Shown one piece after another: positions 47,241 to 57,867 of a stretch of DNA of 64,000 nucleotides; position 1 is the stretch's first letter; each line of letters begins with the position of its first letter. Origin of the DNA: Juglans regia (Eukaryota > Streptophyta > Magnoliopsida > Fagales > Juglandaceae). The notes beneath the pieces were generated by a model. That model saw only the letters and a list, made by a program, of their open reading frames with translations, was not told where the DNA came from and did not search any database. Both the position numbers and the translations under genes were made by a program. Location: contig NC_049914.1 of the NCBI RefSeq assembly GCF_001411555.2, positions 9,252,273 to 9,316,272 on the forward strand, in the 5' to 3' direction.

Positions 47241-48121
47241 CGATGTACATATATAGCCGAACTAGTATTGATGAGGAATTGATTGATTTAAGGGGGGAAG
47301 TGATCGATTAGTGGCGAGATTTCTCTGATGAGATGACAAAGTCGTCTTTATCTCACGTTTTTTTCATTTTTCTTTAAGACTAATTGAATGACAGTAAGCA
47401 AGAAAATGATTATAAGCTATATGATCTATACCATATATATCATGCTATTTGTAAATAAATATTGTTCCATGGACACCCATCTCTACATGATAGATTCTAT
47501 TTTGTGAGAGTGAGTTTATGTACAGATCTAAATGCAAAAGTAGATGGAAGAAAATATCCATGTATTGTTGCTTGATTTCCGGCAGGCATGACAATTTCTG
47601 TCTTGAATCAAGCGTCCAATCATAAGTTTAATTATCTACTCAAACTTTGGGTTTTCACTTTTCATCTTAATATTTTTTGATACATTGGGGGAGGGGGGTT
47701 GAACTCATGATCTCCATTTTGGAGATGTAGGCGTTGTGCCATCAGGCCACAGGTTGTTGGCACTTTTCAGCTTAATTGGGATGTGAAAGAAAAGGTGATT
47801 CCTATAACTGACATGTCATTTTTTTTAAAACAATGGCAATTTGGTTTAGAAGAAACTCTTGCATCTACTGTGGTAAGCTTATGGATCCAATGCAAGTTGT
47901 TGAAAGGGCTAGCTTGTTATAGGACGTTGGTTGAAGATTTTACAAGTGTCTAGCTAGCAATGTTGATGAAGTCCTAGAAATGTTGATGTGAGATTTGCAA
48001 AATGATTAATTTCCACTTAGCTAGGCTGGATACGATCGAGATGTCATTGTTTAATGTGGTGGAGTTGCTGATCAAAGTACTCATCCTAATCTCTTAAATC
48101 TCTCGTGAAAGAGTTGTGTGA
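47241..48121. other. Intergenic gap between two LTR elements
   Basis: Contains the second SINE (47667-47765). The remainder shows no gene. Confidence 0.7.
47667..47765 (-). mobile_element. tRNA-derived SINE, copy 2
   Basis: On the minus strand: box A TGGCCTGATGG (47749-47739), box B GAGTTCAACCCC (47708-47697) and an A-rich tail (TCAAAAAATATTAAG). The head CCTGATGGCAC is shared with the copy at 41481. Confidence 0.55.
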
Positions 48122-48492
48122 TGTAACACACCCTAGATGTTTGACAAGAATACCCAAATATCTGCTCACTTCAAAGGGAGCACCTCCAAAAGAAAGAGAG
48201 AGAATATATAAAATAGAAATAACTTATGATTCAAATTTTTGCATGTCATTACAAAAGTCTCATTCGCCTACTTATAGTGACCAAACTATTAACTAACTAG
48301 TGGGCCAAAAGCCAACACAACTAAAATAAAAGGAAATAACATAAGCATAACAGGCTAATAAAGTAAGAAATGGGTCATGGCCTAACCCCACTAACCCAAG
48401 CATTAACACTCAAAGCCACGGGCTGAGTCCAGCAACTATCCAAGCCCATTATGGCTTCAACCCCTACTTTCACTATAATTAGAAATGTGACA
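48122..48492 (-). repeat. 3' LTR of the gene-capturing element (left copy)
   Basis: 371 bp, TGTAACACACC...AAATGTGACA on the plus strand, preceded by the target repeat TGTGA (48117-48121). It pairs with 51645-52017 at roughly 88-90 % identity by eye. Confidence 0.88.
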
Positions 48493-49486
48493 AACCCTAC
48501 CCCTTCAAAGCACCTTGCTCAAAAGGTGCAGTTATGCTTCGACTCGTTTTGTTTTAGCTAAGATGAGCTTATGCCTTCAAGTTCCTTTAGTGCATCCATA
48601 TTTGCAAAGGCCCTTTTGTCAATCAACAACGAATTTGTAGAATTTCCACACCATCTGACTCGACGACATGGGAGTCTATCTTCATTTTTATTGATGAGGT
48701 CCGACATTAAGACCATGCCAAGAGCTTATGCTATTTTTCAACATATTCTCGTGACTCAGATACAATTGAGCTCTCCAATAAGGGTGATCCATGTACATAA
48801 ATCTTAAAGAAAAGGCATAGGCTAAGTTCACATGCTTCCAAAAGTTCTAAACAAGTCATTTCCCCAACTTCGTCTCCTTCTAAACTTGATGCATCCATTG
48901 TTTCACTGCAGCTTCCAGGAGCCACTCTGAATTAGAACTATGAATGACTCTACCCCATGGAGTTCGAACTCCTAACCACTTTGCAAATTCATAGCAAATG
49001 TGTTCAGATTATGTGAACATTCTTAATGATGATATCTTTATAACAGCCGCTGCTTCCTTTGAAGAAGCATCATCATTCCCAGGCTGGTTAAATAAGCAAA
49101 GAAGATAACTCCTATTTTAGTGAGCTCATTAATGTACAAACCAAGTTCTAAAATTAATTGGTTTATATTTCCTTGTACGAGTCTACAACTAACTTCTTGA
49201 AGAGCCAAAATAGACTCAATGCACTGTTATAAGAAACATGTCCCTGAGGTCGTTTCTATTGGAAGAGCCCCTTTTACTCTATTGTATCCCAGAGGTTTCC
49301 CCAACCCTCCTGCAACAAGGGCAAATGCAGTTGTTTGGGCTTCTACGGAAAAAGTTCCAAATGTAAATTTACTTCATCTAGTCTCCCCAAAATAAAAATA
49401 AAACCAAGGAGGTGAAATACATTATCCTAAATTTTGTTCACCAAATGATTTTTCACAAATTCTTTTCCCCTTCCTCTATCAAATGG
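48493..49486. other. Interior of the capturing element, unrecognised part
   Basis: The minus strand has short protein-like runs (for example FAKWLGVRTPWGRVIHSS near 48985 and YINELTKIG near 49135) interrupted by stops. Their compositions suggest further captured coding DNA, but no family could be named. Confidence 0.35.
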
Positions 49487-49705
49487 TCAATGAGTTGTTA
49501 TTATAAGGAGCTGAGGGAAAACATAGGTCAATGAGCTCCCTTTAGTGTAATATGTCAAAGTGAAATAATCATTGATCAACTTCTTCGTGTACCCAACAGC
49601 TGCAAACAATTCATAGGTGGGGTTCTTCAGAAGCTGAATGGCGTCTTGGCCATTACAATTCACTCCTACAAGATTTCTATCAAAACCAGATTCTCCAAGC
49701 AGGAC
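49487..49705 (-). pseudogene. Unidentified coding-like segment joined in frame after TFIIF-alpha
   Basis: Continues the same minus-strand frame beyond the TFIIF-alpha fragment (GFDRNLVGVNCNGQDAIQLL and further) to a stop at 49487. It does not resemble the usual TFIIF-alpha continuation and may be a third captured piece. Confidence 0.35.
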
Positions 49706-50122
49706 CTTCATCCATCTTTTATATCCATCAGCAATCATTTTCTGATTATTCATCTTTTCTTCTACTTCCTCCAATGTAAGTTGCTTATATTGTGCAACTA
49801 ATTTGTTAAAGTTATACCAAGAACCAATAGGAATAGTAGTAAACTCATTTCCTTGCATCATTAGAAGGTAGTAAGTAGTGGATGGTGCACCTTCCAGATG
49901 ACCTTGGTACTGAAATTGCCCTGTTTCATCCTCCAATAACCATGGTTTATTCTTGTACTTCTCCCGCAAAGCATTAGTAAGTTTCCGTCCTTGTAAACCT
50001 TCTTTTTGGAGAGACCATTTATTTTCTGCACTTCTCTTCTTCGAAAAATTTGGCAACGCAGTCACAAATCTACCAATAAATTAATTCTTGTCGCTGCTAG
50101 AACTCGCACAAACATTACACTC
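49706..50122 (-). pseudogene. Captured TFIIF-alpha (RAP74) fragment
   Basis: TFIIF-alpha is a general RNA polymerase II initiation and elongation factor. The translated piece (about 139 codons) matches the N-terminal dimerisation region of plant RAP74: NFSKKRSAENKWSLQKEGLQ, REKYKNKPWLLEDETGQFQY, SWYNFNKLVAQYKQLTLEEV. Both the start and the long C-terminal part of the gene are missing. Within it, NV-C-ASSSSDKN is followed by a TAA (50083-50081) where relatives have Tyr, so the frame is broken once. It joins the FKBP fragment in the same frame at about 50122. Confidence 0.82.
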
Positions 50123-50290
50123 CTGTTGAGACTGAGAGGAGCCAAATGCATATTCTGTTGCAACAATCAACAAGGTTATTTCACCCTTTTTCATTGTCAT
50201 CACAGCTCCATCAAGCCCCTCAATAACTTGCCCATCATCTGTCTTGAACTCAAATAACTCTTCTCCATCATCATGAAGAACCCTGTTAAA
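50123..50290 (-). pseudogene. Captured FKBP-type peptidyl-prolyl isomerase fragment
   Basis: The minus-strand frame reads HDDGEELFEFKTDDGQVIEG, then AVMTMKKGEITLL and EYAFGSSQSQQ, matching one FKBP repeat of the multi-domain plant FKBP62/65 (ROF) proteins. Only about 55 codons are present. Upstream the sequence TTTTGATTTTAACAG just before GTTCTTCATGATGAT looks like an intron acceptor, hinting that genomic rather than fully spliced DNA was captured. Confidence 0.72.
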
Positions 50291-50689
50291 ATCAAAATCA
50301 ACACCAAGGAGAGAAACAAAGGGAGGAGATGTCAATCTAAAAGTTGAAACCCATCTCTGATACCAATTTTTGATATGAACCTTGATCTATATTTTGTAAA
50401 TAGGAACGATGTTTCTCCTTCAGCAATGGTGCTTTGGATATCGACACACTTAAGGAATGGATTTCTCAAAGAACTTATCTGCGCAACAATCCCACTAATC
50501 TCATACCACTCAAAGGCAGCCTTATGTAGCAATTTATAAAGCAATTTAGGAAAATGCCTTTACTAGTATACTTTGTACTCAAATCTTGATAGAAATTGAA
50601 AATGGAGATAGAGAAAATGTGCTTATCACTGAGAATACCCCCAAATTCTTCAACTTCTTTAGCTTCATCCCCTACTTCTAGTACTCGAA

Positions 50690-50930
50690 AATTATTGAGT
50701 TACAATTAGCAAGGATTTCTTCAAGCATTTTATTAAACAACTCCTAGGCAACCTCCACTGCTCCATATTTCACATACGTCTCTATGATTGTATAGCATGA
50801 GTAACAATCCAGATTAAACCCAAATTCAATAGATGGCCATGAAACAAGGGAATCACTTCATTGTGAGTACCCTGATAAATGTAGTATCTAAGCACGGAGG
50901 TGAAGACATGACCATCAAAAAATTGGGCAA
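50690..50930 (-). pseudogene. PPR-like gene fragment inside the capturing element
   Basis: Minus-strand translation gives FNLDCYSCYTIIETYVKYGA followed by VEVA-stop-ELFNKMLEE, which fits the 35-residue pentatricopeptide repeat pattern. A neighbouring frame gives DGHVFTSVLRYYIYQGTHNE, so there is a frameshift between repeats. PPR proteins bind organellar RNA. This piece is too short and broken to function. Confidence 0.5.
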
Positions 50931-51644
50931 AATTAAAAATGAGATGGTCGAAGGTTAGTCCAGCGTTGATGCAGGTGCAGTGGTTCGAAGAGAGAGAGAT
51001 TTTGAGGAATAAGGGTTTTGAGGGTGGTGGATTTGGGAATACAATGGGTAGAGTTAATTTCCCTACTATGAGAGAGGGAGAGAGAAAGGATATGTCAAGT
51101 GCTCACCCATGGCCAAAAAGACCTAATATTCCCCACACACAAACCAAGGGTGAGTGATGCTTTCTAGCCACAGAGGATGCACTCCGAACGGTGGTAGGGC
51201 TAAGTTGTCTTCCATATAGGTCTTCCATAGAGGCTGCCATGTGAGACGTGATCATTCATTTGGGGTTCTTTCCATTGAGCAAATTTTCGGATTCCCTGGT
51301 GAGATCCATCCTAATTGCTGAAAGAGACGGAAGGAGGAGAAGGCGATCTAATAGTGGAACGAAACTCCTTGGCTCCTTTACTTCATTTTCGTTTGCAGTT
51401 TTAATCGCGGCAGATGGCGTAAAACTAGTTTCAACCTAAGTTAATTCTTGAATCATGTTTTCAATTGCTATATAAATCTCATCCTTGGCTACATCAATGG
51501 TTGTGTGCTGGTTTCTTTTTCATGGAAGCAATCTTATCTACCAACCTTCCTAGCTGCTGCTAATACACTTCACAACTTTCTTTCAATTGAAAAATTAACT
51601 CTGTGATTGATAATATAAAGATCGGTATCTCTCTGATACTAATT
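50931..51644. other. Interior of the capturing element next to its 5' LTR
   Basis: A minus-strand frame ending near 51262 contains ETSFTPSAAIKTANENEVKE and LLDRLLLPSLSAIRM, unrecognised. The first bases inside the right LTR contain the degenerate primer site. Confidence 0.4.
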
Positions 51645-52017
51645 TGTAACACATCTCAAATGGTTGATAAAAATACTGAAAGACCTACTCACTTCAAGGG
51701 GAGCACTTCCAGAAGAAAGAGAGAGAAGACATAAAATAGAAATAACTTTTGATTCATATTTTTGCATGCCATTATAAAAGTCTCATTCGCCTACTTATAG
51801 TGATCAAACCGTTAACTAATCAGTGGGCCAAAGGCCAGCACAACTAAAACAAAAGGAAATAACATAAGCATAATAGGCCTAATAAAGTAAGAAATGGATT
51901 ATGGCCCAACCCCACTGATCCAAGCATTAACACTCAAAGTCACGGGCCAAGTCCAGCAACTACCCAAGCCCATTATGGCTTCCGCCCCCTACTGTCACTG
52001 TAATTAGAAGTGTGACA
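51645..52017 (-). repeat. 5' LTR of the gene-capturing element (right copy)
   Basis: 373 bp, TGTAACACATC...GAAGTGTGACA, followed by the target repeat TGTGA. Confidence 0.88.
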
Positions 52018-52540
52018 TGTGATTGATGACATTCAAGTTTTGTTGAGAGATTTTGATCAATAGGCACGAGGTAACCTGTGTGGGAAGGGAGGGTGATGAA
52101 GTAGCTGATCATATTCTTGCTAGATATACAAATTAAATTTTTCCATGATGTCATGGTCAGTAAGTGAATTTCCCCATCATGCATTGCCTAGGTTGCAAAA
52201 CCCAAACAACTCATGTCTTCCAACCCAAGTCATGTTAGGGGCAAAAATTAAAAAATTTGATTTTGAATCCGATTTTGCTCTCACTCACTTCCAACTTCGC
52301 TCTAACTCTAACGAAACGGAGACGAAGTCAGTTTTTTTTCAATTTTTCAATCAACGTCGAAGGTTTCACTGGACTGACTCCAACTCCGATCCGATCCAAC
52401 TCCGACTTTGCCCTCTGAATCCGACTTCGACTTCAATCCAACTTCGATATTGTACATATGTTATAAAAATATGTATTTATTTATATATTTATCATATATA
52501 CTAGTATATTTATATAACTAGAACTTATGTAGCTAAATTC
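52018..52540. other. Intergenic DNA with a TCCGAC/TTCGAC-rich block
   Basis: 52260-52450 contains repeated CCGACTTCGACT/CAACTCCGATCC-like hexamer units on the plus strand, a low-complexity pattern. No gene is supported. Confidence 0.55.
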
Positions 52541-53200
52541 AATAATATACTAGTATGAGCTAATTATTATAAAATAATATATTGATACTATAATATAAAT
52601 AAACTAATAATAGTTTAATATATATATACATATATGTAAACACCATAGTATTACTACCATACATAATCAAGTATATAAATAAGTTAGACACTAATATTGA
52701 AATAAGCCTAGTAAATAAGTTATAACACATAATACTAATTTACTAAACTATAATAACATGTAAATAGACACTAGAAAATCTAGTATATAATTAAGTTAGA
52801 AATAAGTTAGACATTAGTATAATATGTAATACTAATGTACAATAACATGTAATTAGACACTATAGTATAAGTCTTGTATAGATCAAATAAATTAGATACT
52901 AGTATAGAAATAACTAAAAACTCTAGTATAATAAGTTATTAACACATAATACTAATTTACTAAAATATAATAACATGTAATTAGACACTGTAATATAAGT
53001 CTAGTATAGAAATAAGTTAGACACTAGTATAGAAATAATTCTAATATAATAAGTTAATAACTCATTATAATACTATAGTATAATAGCATGTAATTAGACA
53101 TTAGAAATAATATGCAATACTATAGTATGATAACATTTAATTAGACACTATAGTATAAGTTTAGTATAAAAATAAGTTAGATGTTAGTATAGAAGCAAAT
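52541..53200. repeat. Degenerate tandem repeat array, AT-rich
   Basis: Phrases such as AATAAGTTAGACACTAGTAT and AATAACATGTAATTAGACAC recur about seven times with spacing of roughly 60-110 bases and different internal deletions. It reads as an old minisatellite or a shuffled expansion. It is non-coding. Confidence 0.65.
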
Positions 53201-53835
53201 CAGCAGTGAATGATTTAGTTTTATTCTTTAATTTTTGAAAAAATTAAAATTTGAAAGTTCACAAAATATTATTTTTTAAAAATAGGCTAAATATGAATCC
53301 AAAAAAAGTCCACAACTCGTTTCTCTTGCAAACTATTGGGCCTAAAACTGTTGGTAAAGCTGGACTTTAATACCAGAGTTGGGTGGTTTTGGACATCTCT
53401 CAACCCCAAAAGTTAGCTCATGAGGTTTTTCCTTACACTTATAAACTAACTATTAGCCTTTTTCACAATCGATGTGGGACAACCACATCAGCTTAGGCTC
53501 CTAAACTTGGTGCAACTTGGGTTGCCCCCAGGAATTCTACTTGGGCGAACTTGAGCAATGTGGGTTGTAGAACCTAGCCATTAATCTTGCGGCTTGCAGT
53601 GCCATGGGTTGCTGCTGACCACCTTTTTTTTTCCCTTAATTTAACAGATTTTTCCTTCTTGTTCTTTCTATTTTTGTAATTATTTTTATTTAGTAATTTA
53701 ACAATACATTCGTCGATCATACATGAAATCGTGTATAGTCTTGATGAAGTTTGCGATGTCTATAATATTTGAGTGGGTAAAAATACATCCTCTTTATCTC
53801 TCAAGAGGAGATAAAAATGTCTTAATAAATCTATG
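53201..53835. other. Intergenic DNA with an unplaced repeat-like piece
   Basis: 53380-53500 (AAAGTTAGCTCATGAGGTTT, then CACAATCGATGTGGGACAAC) resembles sequence commonly found in plant LTR or DNA-element ends, but no partner copy is in the window. Confidence 0.35.
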
Positions 53836-53839
53836 AGAA

Positions 53840-53992
53840 ATGATAGTTGTAGTCGTGAATGTGCAAGCTCCGTACAATCACTTTGAAAAAAGGAAAAAAA
53901 TACGGGACCCACGTGAAAAAAAAATTAATAGTGAATCTCACTTTTTTTCAAAATAACTGCATGACGTTTGCGTTCTCCACGACTGCAACTTA
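53840..53992. mobile_element. MITE family A, copy 5
   Basis: The best-preserved copy: left arm AAATGATAGTTGTAGTCGTG then AATGTGCAAG, right arm GACGTTTGCGTTCTCCACGA then CTGCAACT. The arms are inverted repeats for about 45 bases, around a centre with ACGGGACCCACGTGAAAAAA. Confidence 0.7.
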
Positions 53993-54525
53993 GCCCCTCA
54001 TGATTATAATCAATCAACCATCAATGATAAAATTCCAATTAATTTAATTGGCAATCGAGCTGTGGAGAGTGACATAAAGTACATGTTAGTTAAAATGGTT
54101 GAACTAAGGTAATGCTTCCCCGAGGAAATATCAATCTCCATGGAAATGTGAGCTGGCCAACCAATATAATAACAGATGAGACCTTTGGAATTGGTTAGTT
54201 AACCTATTATAGTGAGTATCCTATGTATGCCATAGTCAGGTCCCTTTGATTTCAACGGTTTGCATCATTCTCATGTATTGCATATGCAATAATATTATAG
54301 GTTGGTAGATATATAGATGCATTAATATTGCGCGGCTGAGACCCAGAAAGTATAAATGGCCAGCCGGCGGGAAAAATAAAATGAAGTAAATTATGAGGAA
54401 AAGTAGGAAGCAAGAGAGCAGAAATTTGGGGTGAGATGTTTGTTAGAGATGGGACATGGTCATGATCGGAGATGGGAAGCAAAATCATTAAGCATGAGCG
54501 TGAGAGCCAGAGCCTGAGCCTGAGC

Positions 54526-54562
<37 letters not shown>

Positions 54563-54884
54563 TCATTTAAGAGAGAGAGAGGGAGAGTCACTTTTATATT
54601 TTGAGGATCATCATACCCCCACATCCTCACATGTTGATGCTTTTGATCACCCATTGACACACTAATATATGTATAATCAGTGCACTTCTGGATAGTTCTG
54701 TGAAAATAGTTAAATAAACAGATATTGCCTAATTTGTACTTGTGGCCAAAGTTTTTTTTTTCCAATCTTTGTCCAATTTATTTTTATAACTTTAATTAAA
54801 AATAGATTTGATTATAAGGAACAAAGTGAAAATCCACTTCAACAAACCAATAATGATAATTGCTCAATATATTTCATAATTATA
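53993..54884. other. Intergenic DNA with a hexamer minisatellite
   Basis: Apart from the GGCACA array, no gene is seen. Minus-strand frames across the array are artefacts of the repeat. Confidence 0.65.
54528..54562. repeat. (GGCACA)n minisatellite
   Basis: Nearly six perfect copies of a GGCACA hexamer, preceded by three GAGCCT units. In one minus-strand frame it encodes Cys-Ala repeats. That frame has no other coding support. Confidence 0.9.
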
Positions 54885-55065
54885 TTTTAAAAAAATGATA
54901 GTTACAGTCGTGAATACGTAAACGTCATTCAGTCATTTAGAAAAAAATAAATAAATAAGAGATTCAAATAAAATAAAAAAACTAATTTTTTAATTGTAAA
55001 CTTTATTTTTTTTCAAAATAATTAATGTTTATATATTTTACGATTATATGTATCATTATTTTATA
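54885..55065. mobile_element. MITE family A, copy 6
   Basis: Left arm AAAATGATAGTTACAGTCGT, right arm TATTTTACGATTATATGTAT then CATTATTTT. The centre AACTAATTTTTTAATTGTAA matches the family. Confidence 0.6.
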
Positions 55066-55552
55066 TTTTAATATGGTAATATTTTTATAAAATAATATTA
55101 TTGTTATAAATTATTTTATAAAAATATCCATACGTAATATATAATTTTTCTTAATTTCTTTATTTTTTTTTAGGAGATTCAGAGCTAAAAGAGTGGTCCT
55201 GAAATTAAGCAGCAATCCTATGATGTAAAGATGCGGTGAAATCCAAGCAATCCAATTGGGTCCCTCACTAGCTACTTTCCAGTCAATAAAGATGTATTAA
55301 TTGCGCCCTCTTCTCGCCTTAGGATCAGATTCTGTGATCTCTCTTTTTCCTTCTCCATTCCCGTGATGCTGACTATAAGAGTTTCTTAAATTTTATTTTT
55401 ATAAAATTATCTTAATTACAAATTAATTTTTCTTGTATTAAAATTCCCTCTAATTTCTTATCATTTAGAAAGAGATACATGACAACATCAAATATTTACA
55501 TAAACTTTTTATATTATCTCAAATATGCACGTACAATATATAAATATTATTA
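55066..55552. other. AT-rich intergenic DNA
   Basis: Nothing recognised beyond simple AT-rich sequence. Confidence 0.6.
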
Positions 55553-55745
55553 TGATTCGTTTGATTTAGAGATGAGATAAAATAAGATAATTTTAAATAA
55601 AAATTAAATAAAATATTATTATTATATTATTATTATTTTAGAATTTAAAAAAGTTGAATTATTTATTACATTTTGTGTAAAAATTAGATAAAATTATAAT
55701 GATGAGATGAAATGAAATACTTTCTAAATTCAAACGAGCTCTAAA
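55553..55745 (+). mobile_element. MITE family B, copy 6
   Basis: Begins ATTCGTTTGATTTAGAGATG and ends AAATTCAAACGAGCTCTAAA, so the terminal TTCGTTTGA pairs with TCAAACGAG. The interior AAAGTTGAATTATTTATTAC is the family signature. Confidence 0.6.
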
Positions 55746-56426
55746 TATTATAGGATTCATATATTGTATCTCTAATTTCGAACTATATATACAATTCAAA
55801 TGGAGAGATGTTGGAGTTAATCTTTATCCATCTTTCTTTAGATAACTAGGTAGCACTAAATATAAATACGTTTGACAAACATATTATAATTTGGTGAGCA
55901 ATTGCTTTCATTGAATCTTATGATTCTTTCACACGCCAAATTTTTTTATTATTTCTATATATATGGGTAAAAGAAATGGCCTAGAATATAACTAGAACGT
56001 ACCAAATCTTAACTCCCATGTTCAACGTTGGGACTGGGAATCCAAAGCAATGACCTTCGACTCTATATATGATCCACGACATGAGAATTATGGCCTGCAG
56101 AAGGGCCCCCTGTATGTGAACACAGCCAGTGGAATGCAGCAACGCATGGCAGCAATCTTCTGAATCCAAAATGGTGGATACCAATCGGCATTAATATTGC
56201 TCAATTAGTCTTTCTTAGTAGATGATGTGGTCTAGCTTAATGGTAGCATCTCATCATGATAGGGATGCCAACATATATATTTGGTGATCTAATAATCTGT
56301 GGACCCAAATTGAACCGTTCAACTTGTAGAATTCTTACCCAAAATTTAACGCTTAAAATGAGAGAGATAGACATATAACGTGCCAGTATTTATTAAAAAT
56401 TTAATATTACCTCATTTATGCTATAT
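55746..56426. other. Intergenic DNA, no recognised gene
   Basis: The small minus-strand frame 56184-55981 shows no family. No repeats with partners were found. Confidence 0.6.
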
Positions 56427-56933
56427 TGTTGAATTTGTGGAGTCTGATTTGTTGGTGTGACAGCTAGATTTGATGACCCAATCCGAGAATAATGAGTTAT
56501 ATTTTTTGGCAGATTTTGAAGGAGGATTTTTTTTTTGTTGCAATGCTGTTTGTGACTCGGGAAGCGCCAGGCAGAAAGTTTGCACAACAGATGGCTTGAC
56601 CAAACCTCAGACAGAGAGTTCGCTTGACAAGTCGTTCGAGCGAATATCGGATAGAAAGTTCGCTTGAGCGAATAATGCTAAAAAATGAAAATAAAGATTT
56701 TCATCATGACATACTATAAATATGTACTTACTGTCTACTAAATAGTATAGTAGTACTACTGAGAGTTCTTAACAGTGAAATTTCACCTCAAAGTATGTTT
56801 TGTGATTTCTCAGTATAATAAAATCATCTCCAGCTCTATAGATGTAGACACGTTGTCAAATCACGTTAATTTTGTGTATGTGATTGATTCGCTTGTGTTT
56901 TACTTTGCTTTGTCTATCATCATTTTCACAACA
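56427..56933 (+). repeat. Solo LTR related to the Tork-like element
   Basis: Starts TGTTGAATTTGTGGAGTCTG and ends CATCATTTTCACAACA, parallel to the LTR at 17874-18364. It shares the AGAGAGTTCGCTTG motif repeats in U3 and the closing GTGATTGATTCGCTTGTGTT segment. No internal domain or second LTR adjoins. The flanks show no clear target duplication. Confidence 0.72.
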
Positions 56934-57649
56934 TCCATCGTACATGATCTTGTGACTAACTACTCTCCTACTCTAGACTTTGAAATTCTGATAAAAGGTT
57001 AGGTCATCTGAATCTATCATTTTATCTGTTTTCTTCATCATCTGTATCATCTTTTTCAGTGGTGTCTGACAAGCAGCTAAGGATAGCCAGTGACAACATT
57101 CCTTATGTCTCTCTCCCGTTTGTTTTTTACCGCAAAATCTCCAATTTTTGGTTCTAAAGGAATGAAACGAGCAAAATGCTGCATGGACCAATGACATTAG
57201 AGCAAGAGAGCCAAAGAAGCATGCAGATGCATGCTACAGATGGGTTTTGCCCACAATATATAGGAACCAACTACTAGAAGTTGTCTTGTTGCATGCGGCC
57301 AATATTGTATGCAGGGAAGGCAGAAAGCACCCGCAAAAAAGGTTTCTGAGAAAAGCTACAACTACACAGTTTGTACAACACTGAAAAAATGAAAGATGTG
57401 TTATCTTTTTCAACCAAGCAGTTGATATTCTGATAGATTCTTTTGAAGACATTGGGCCAAATGAGAATATGGATGTTGGAACAGCGAGCATGCACGTTAA
57501 CATCATATGGTTTTTCTGTAGTAAAACCACGTGCACAGATGCATGCATCAAAATCCGTAGAAATCGGTCCGTGAAAATAAAAAACAATTGCTTGAACGAG
57601 ATTATATATATTAATTTGTTGATCAGCTCACGATCATATTAGTTAATAA
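56934..57649. other. Intergenic DNA with overlapping minus-strand frames
   Basis: A 117-codon minus-strand frame (57587-57234) and overlapping shorter ones are present. They are Cys/Phe/Leu-rich and not recognisable. No splice or promoter support is seen. Confidence 0.5.
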
Positions 57650-57832
57650 GAAGTATTACAACAATAAAGAGATTACACAAAATTAGTCAAATTAGAAATT
57701 GATGTAATTTCATTTGATATTTTAGATCTATTTTACAATAAAAATAGTTTTACAATCTGACGTATCACATTAAGCCACGTCAGTTTGTGAGTTACATTTT
57801 TATGAAATCTCTTTATAACTAAAGCATTTCTC
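57650..57832 (-). mobile_element. MITE family D, copy 2
   Basis: The reverse complement of the 41264-41440 type: ends AAATCTCTTTATAACTAAAG then CATTTCTCT, with CACATTAAGCCACGTCAGTT inside. Confidence 0.5.
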
Positions 57833-57867
57833 TTAATTTTGTTAATCCCGTTATAAAAATTTTAATA

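Larger units (their letters stand above)
48122..52017 (-). mobile_element. Non-autonomous LTR retrotransposon carrying host gene fragments
   Basis: LTRs 48122-48492 and 51645-52017 have canonical TG...CA ends and exact TGTGA target repeats outside (48117-48121, 52018-52022). Minus-strand polarity is set by a primer-site-like AGTATCAGAGA just inside the right LTR and a purine tract (TTGAAGGGGTAGGG) just inside the left one. No gag, protease, reverse transcriptase or integrase motif is visible in the 3.15-kb interior. Instead it holds fragments resembling FKBP, TFIIF-alpha and a PPR protein. It must have moved using proteins of another element. Confidence 0.85.

Noticed and set aside
54252..54765. 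Minus-strand frames with Cys-Ala or Leu-Cys repeats
   Set aside because: They are translations of the GGCACA hexamer array. No start context, domain or splice support.
57234..57587. 117-codon minus-strand frame
   Set aside because: Overlapping frames of equal quality, hydrophobic random composition and no recognised domain.
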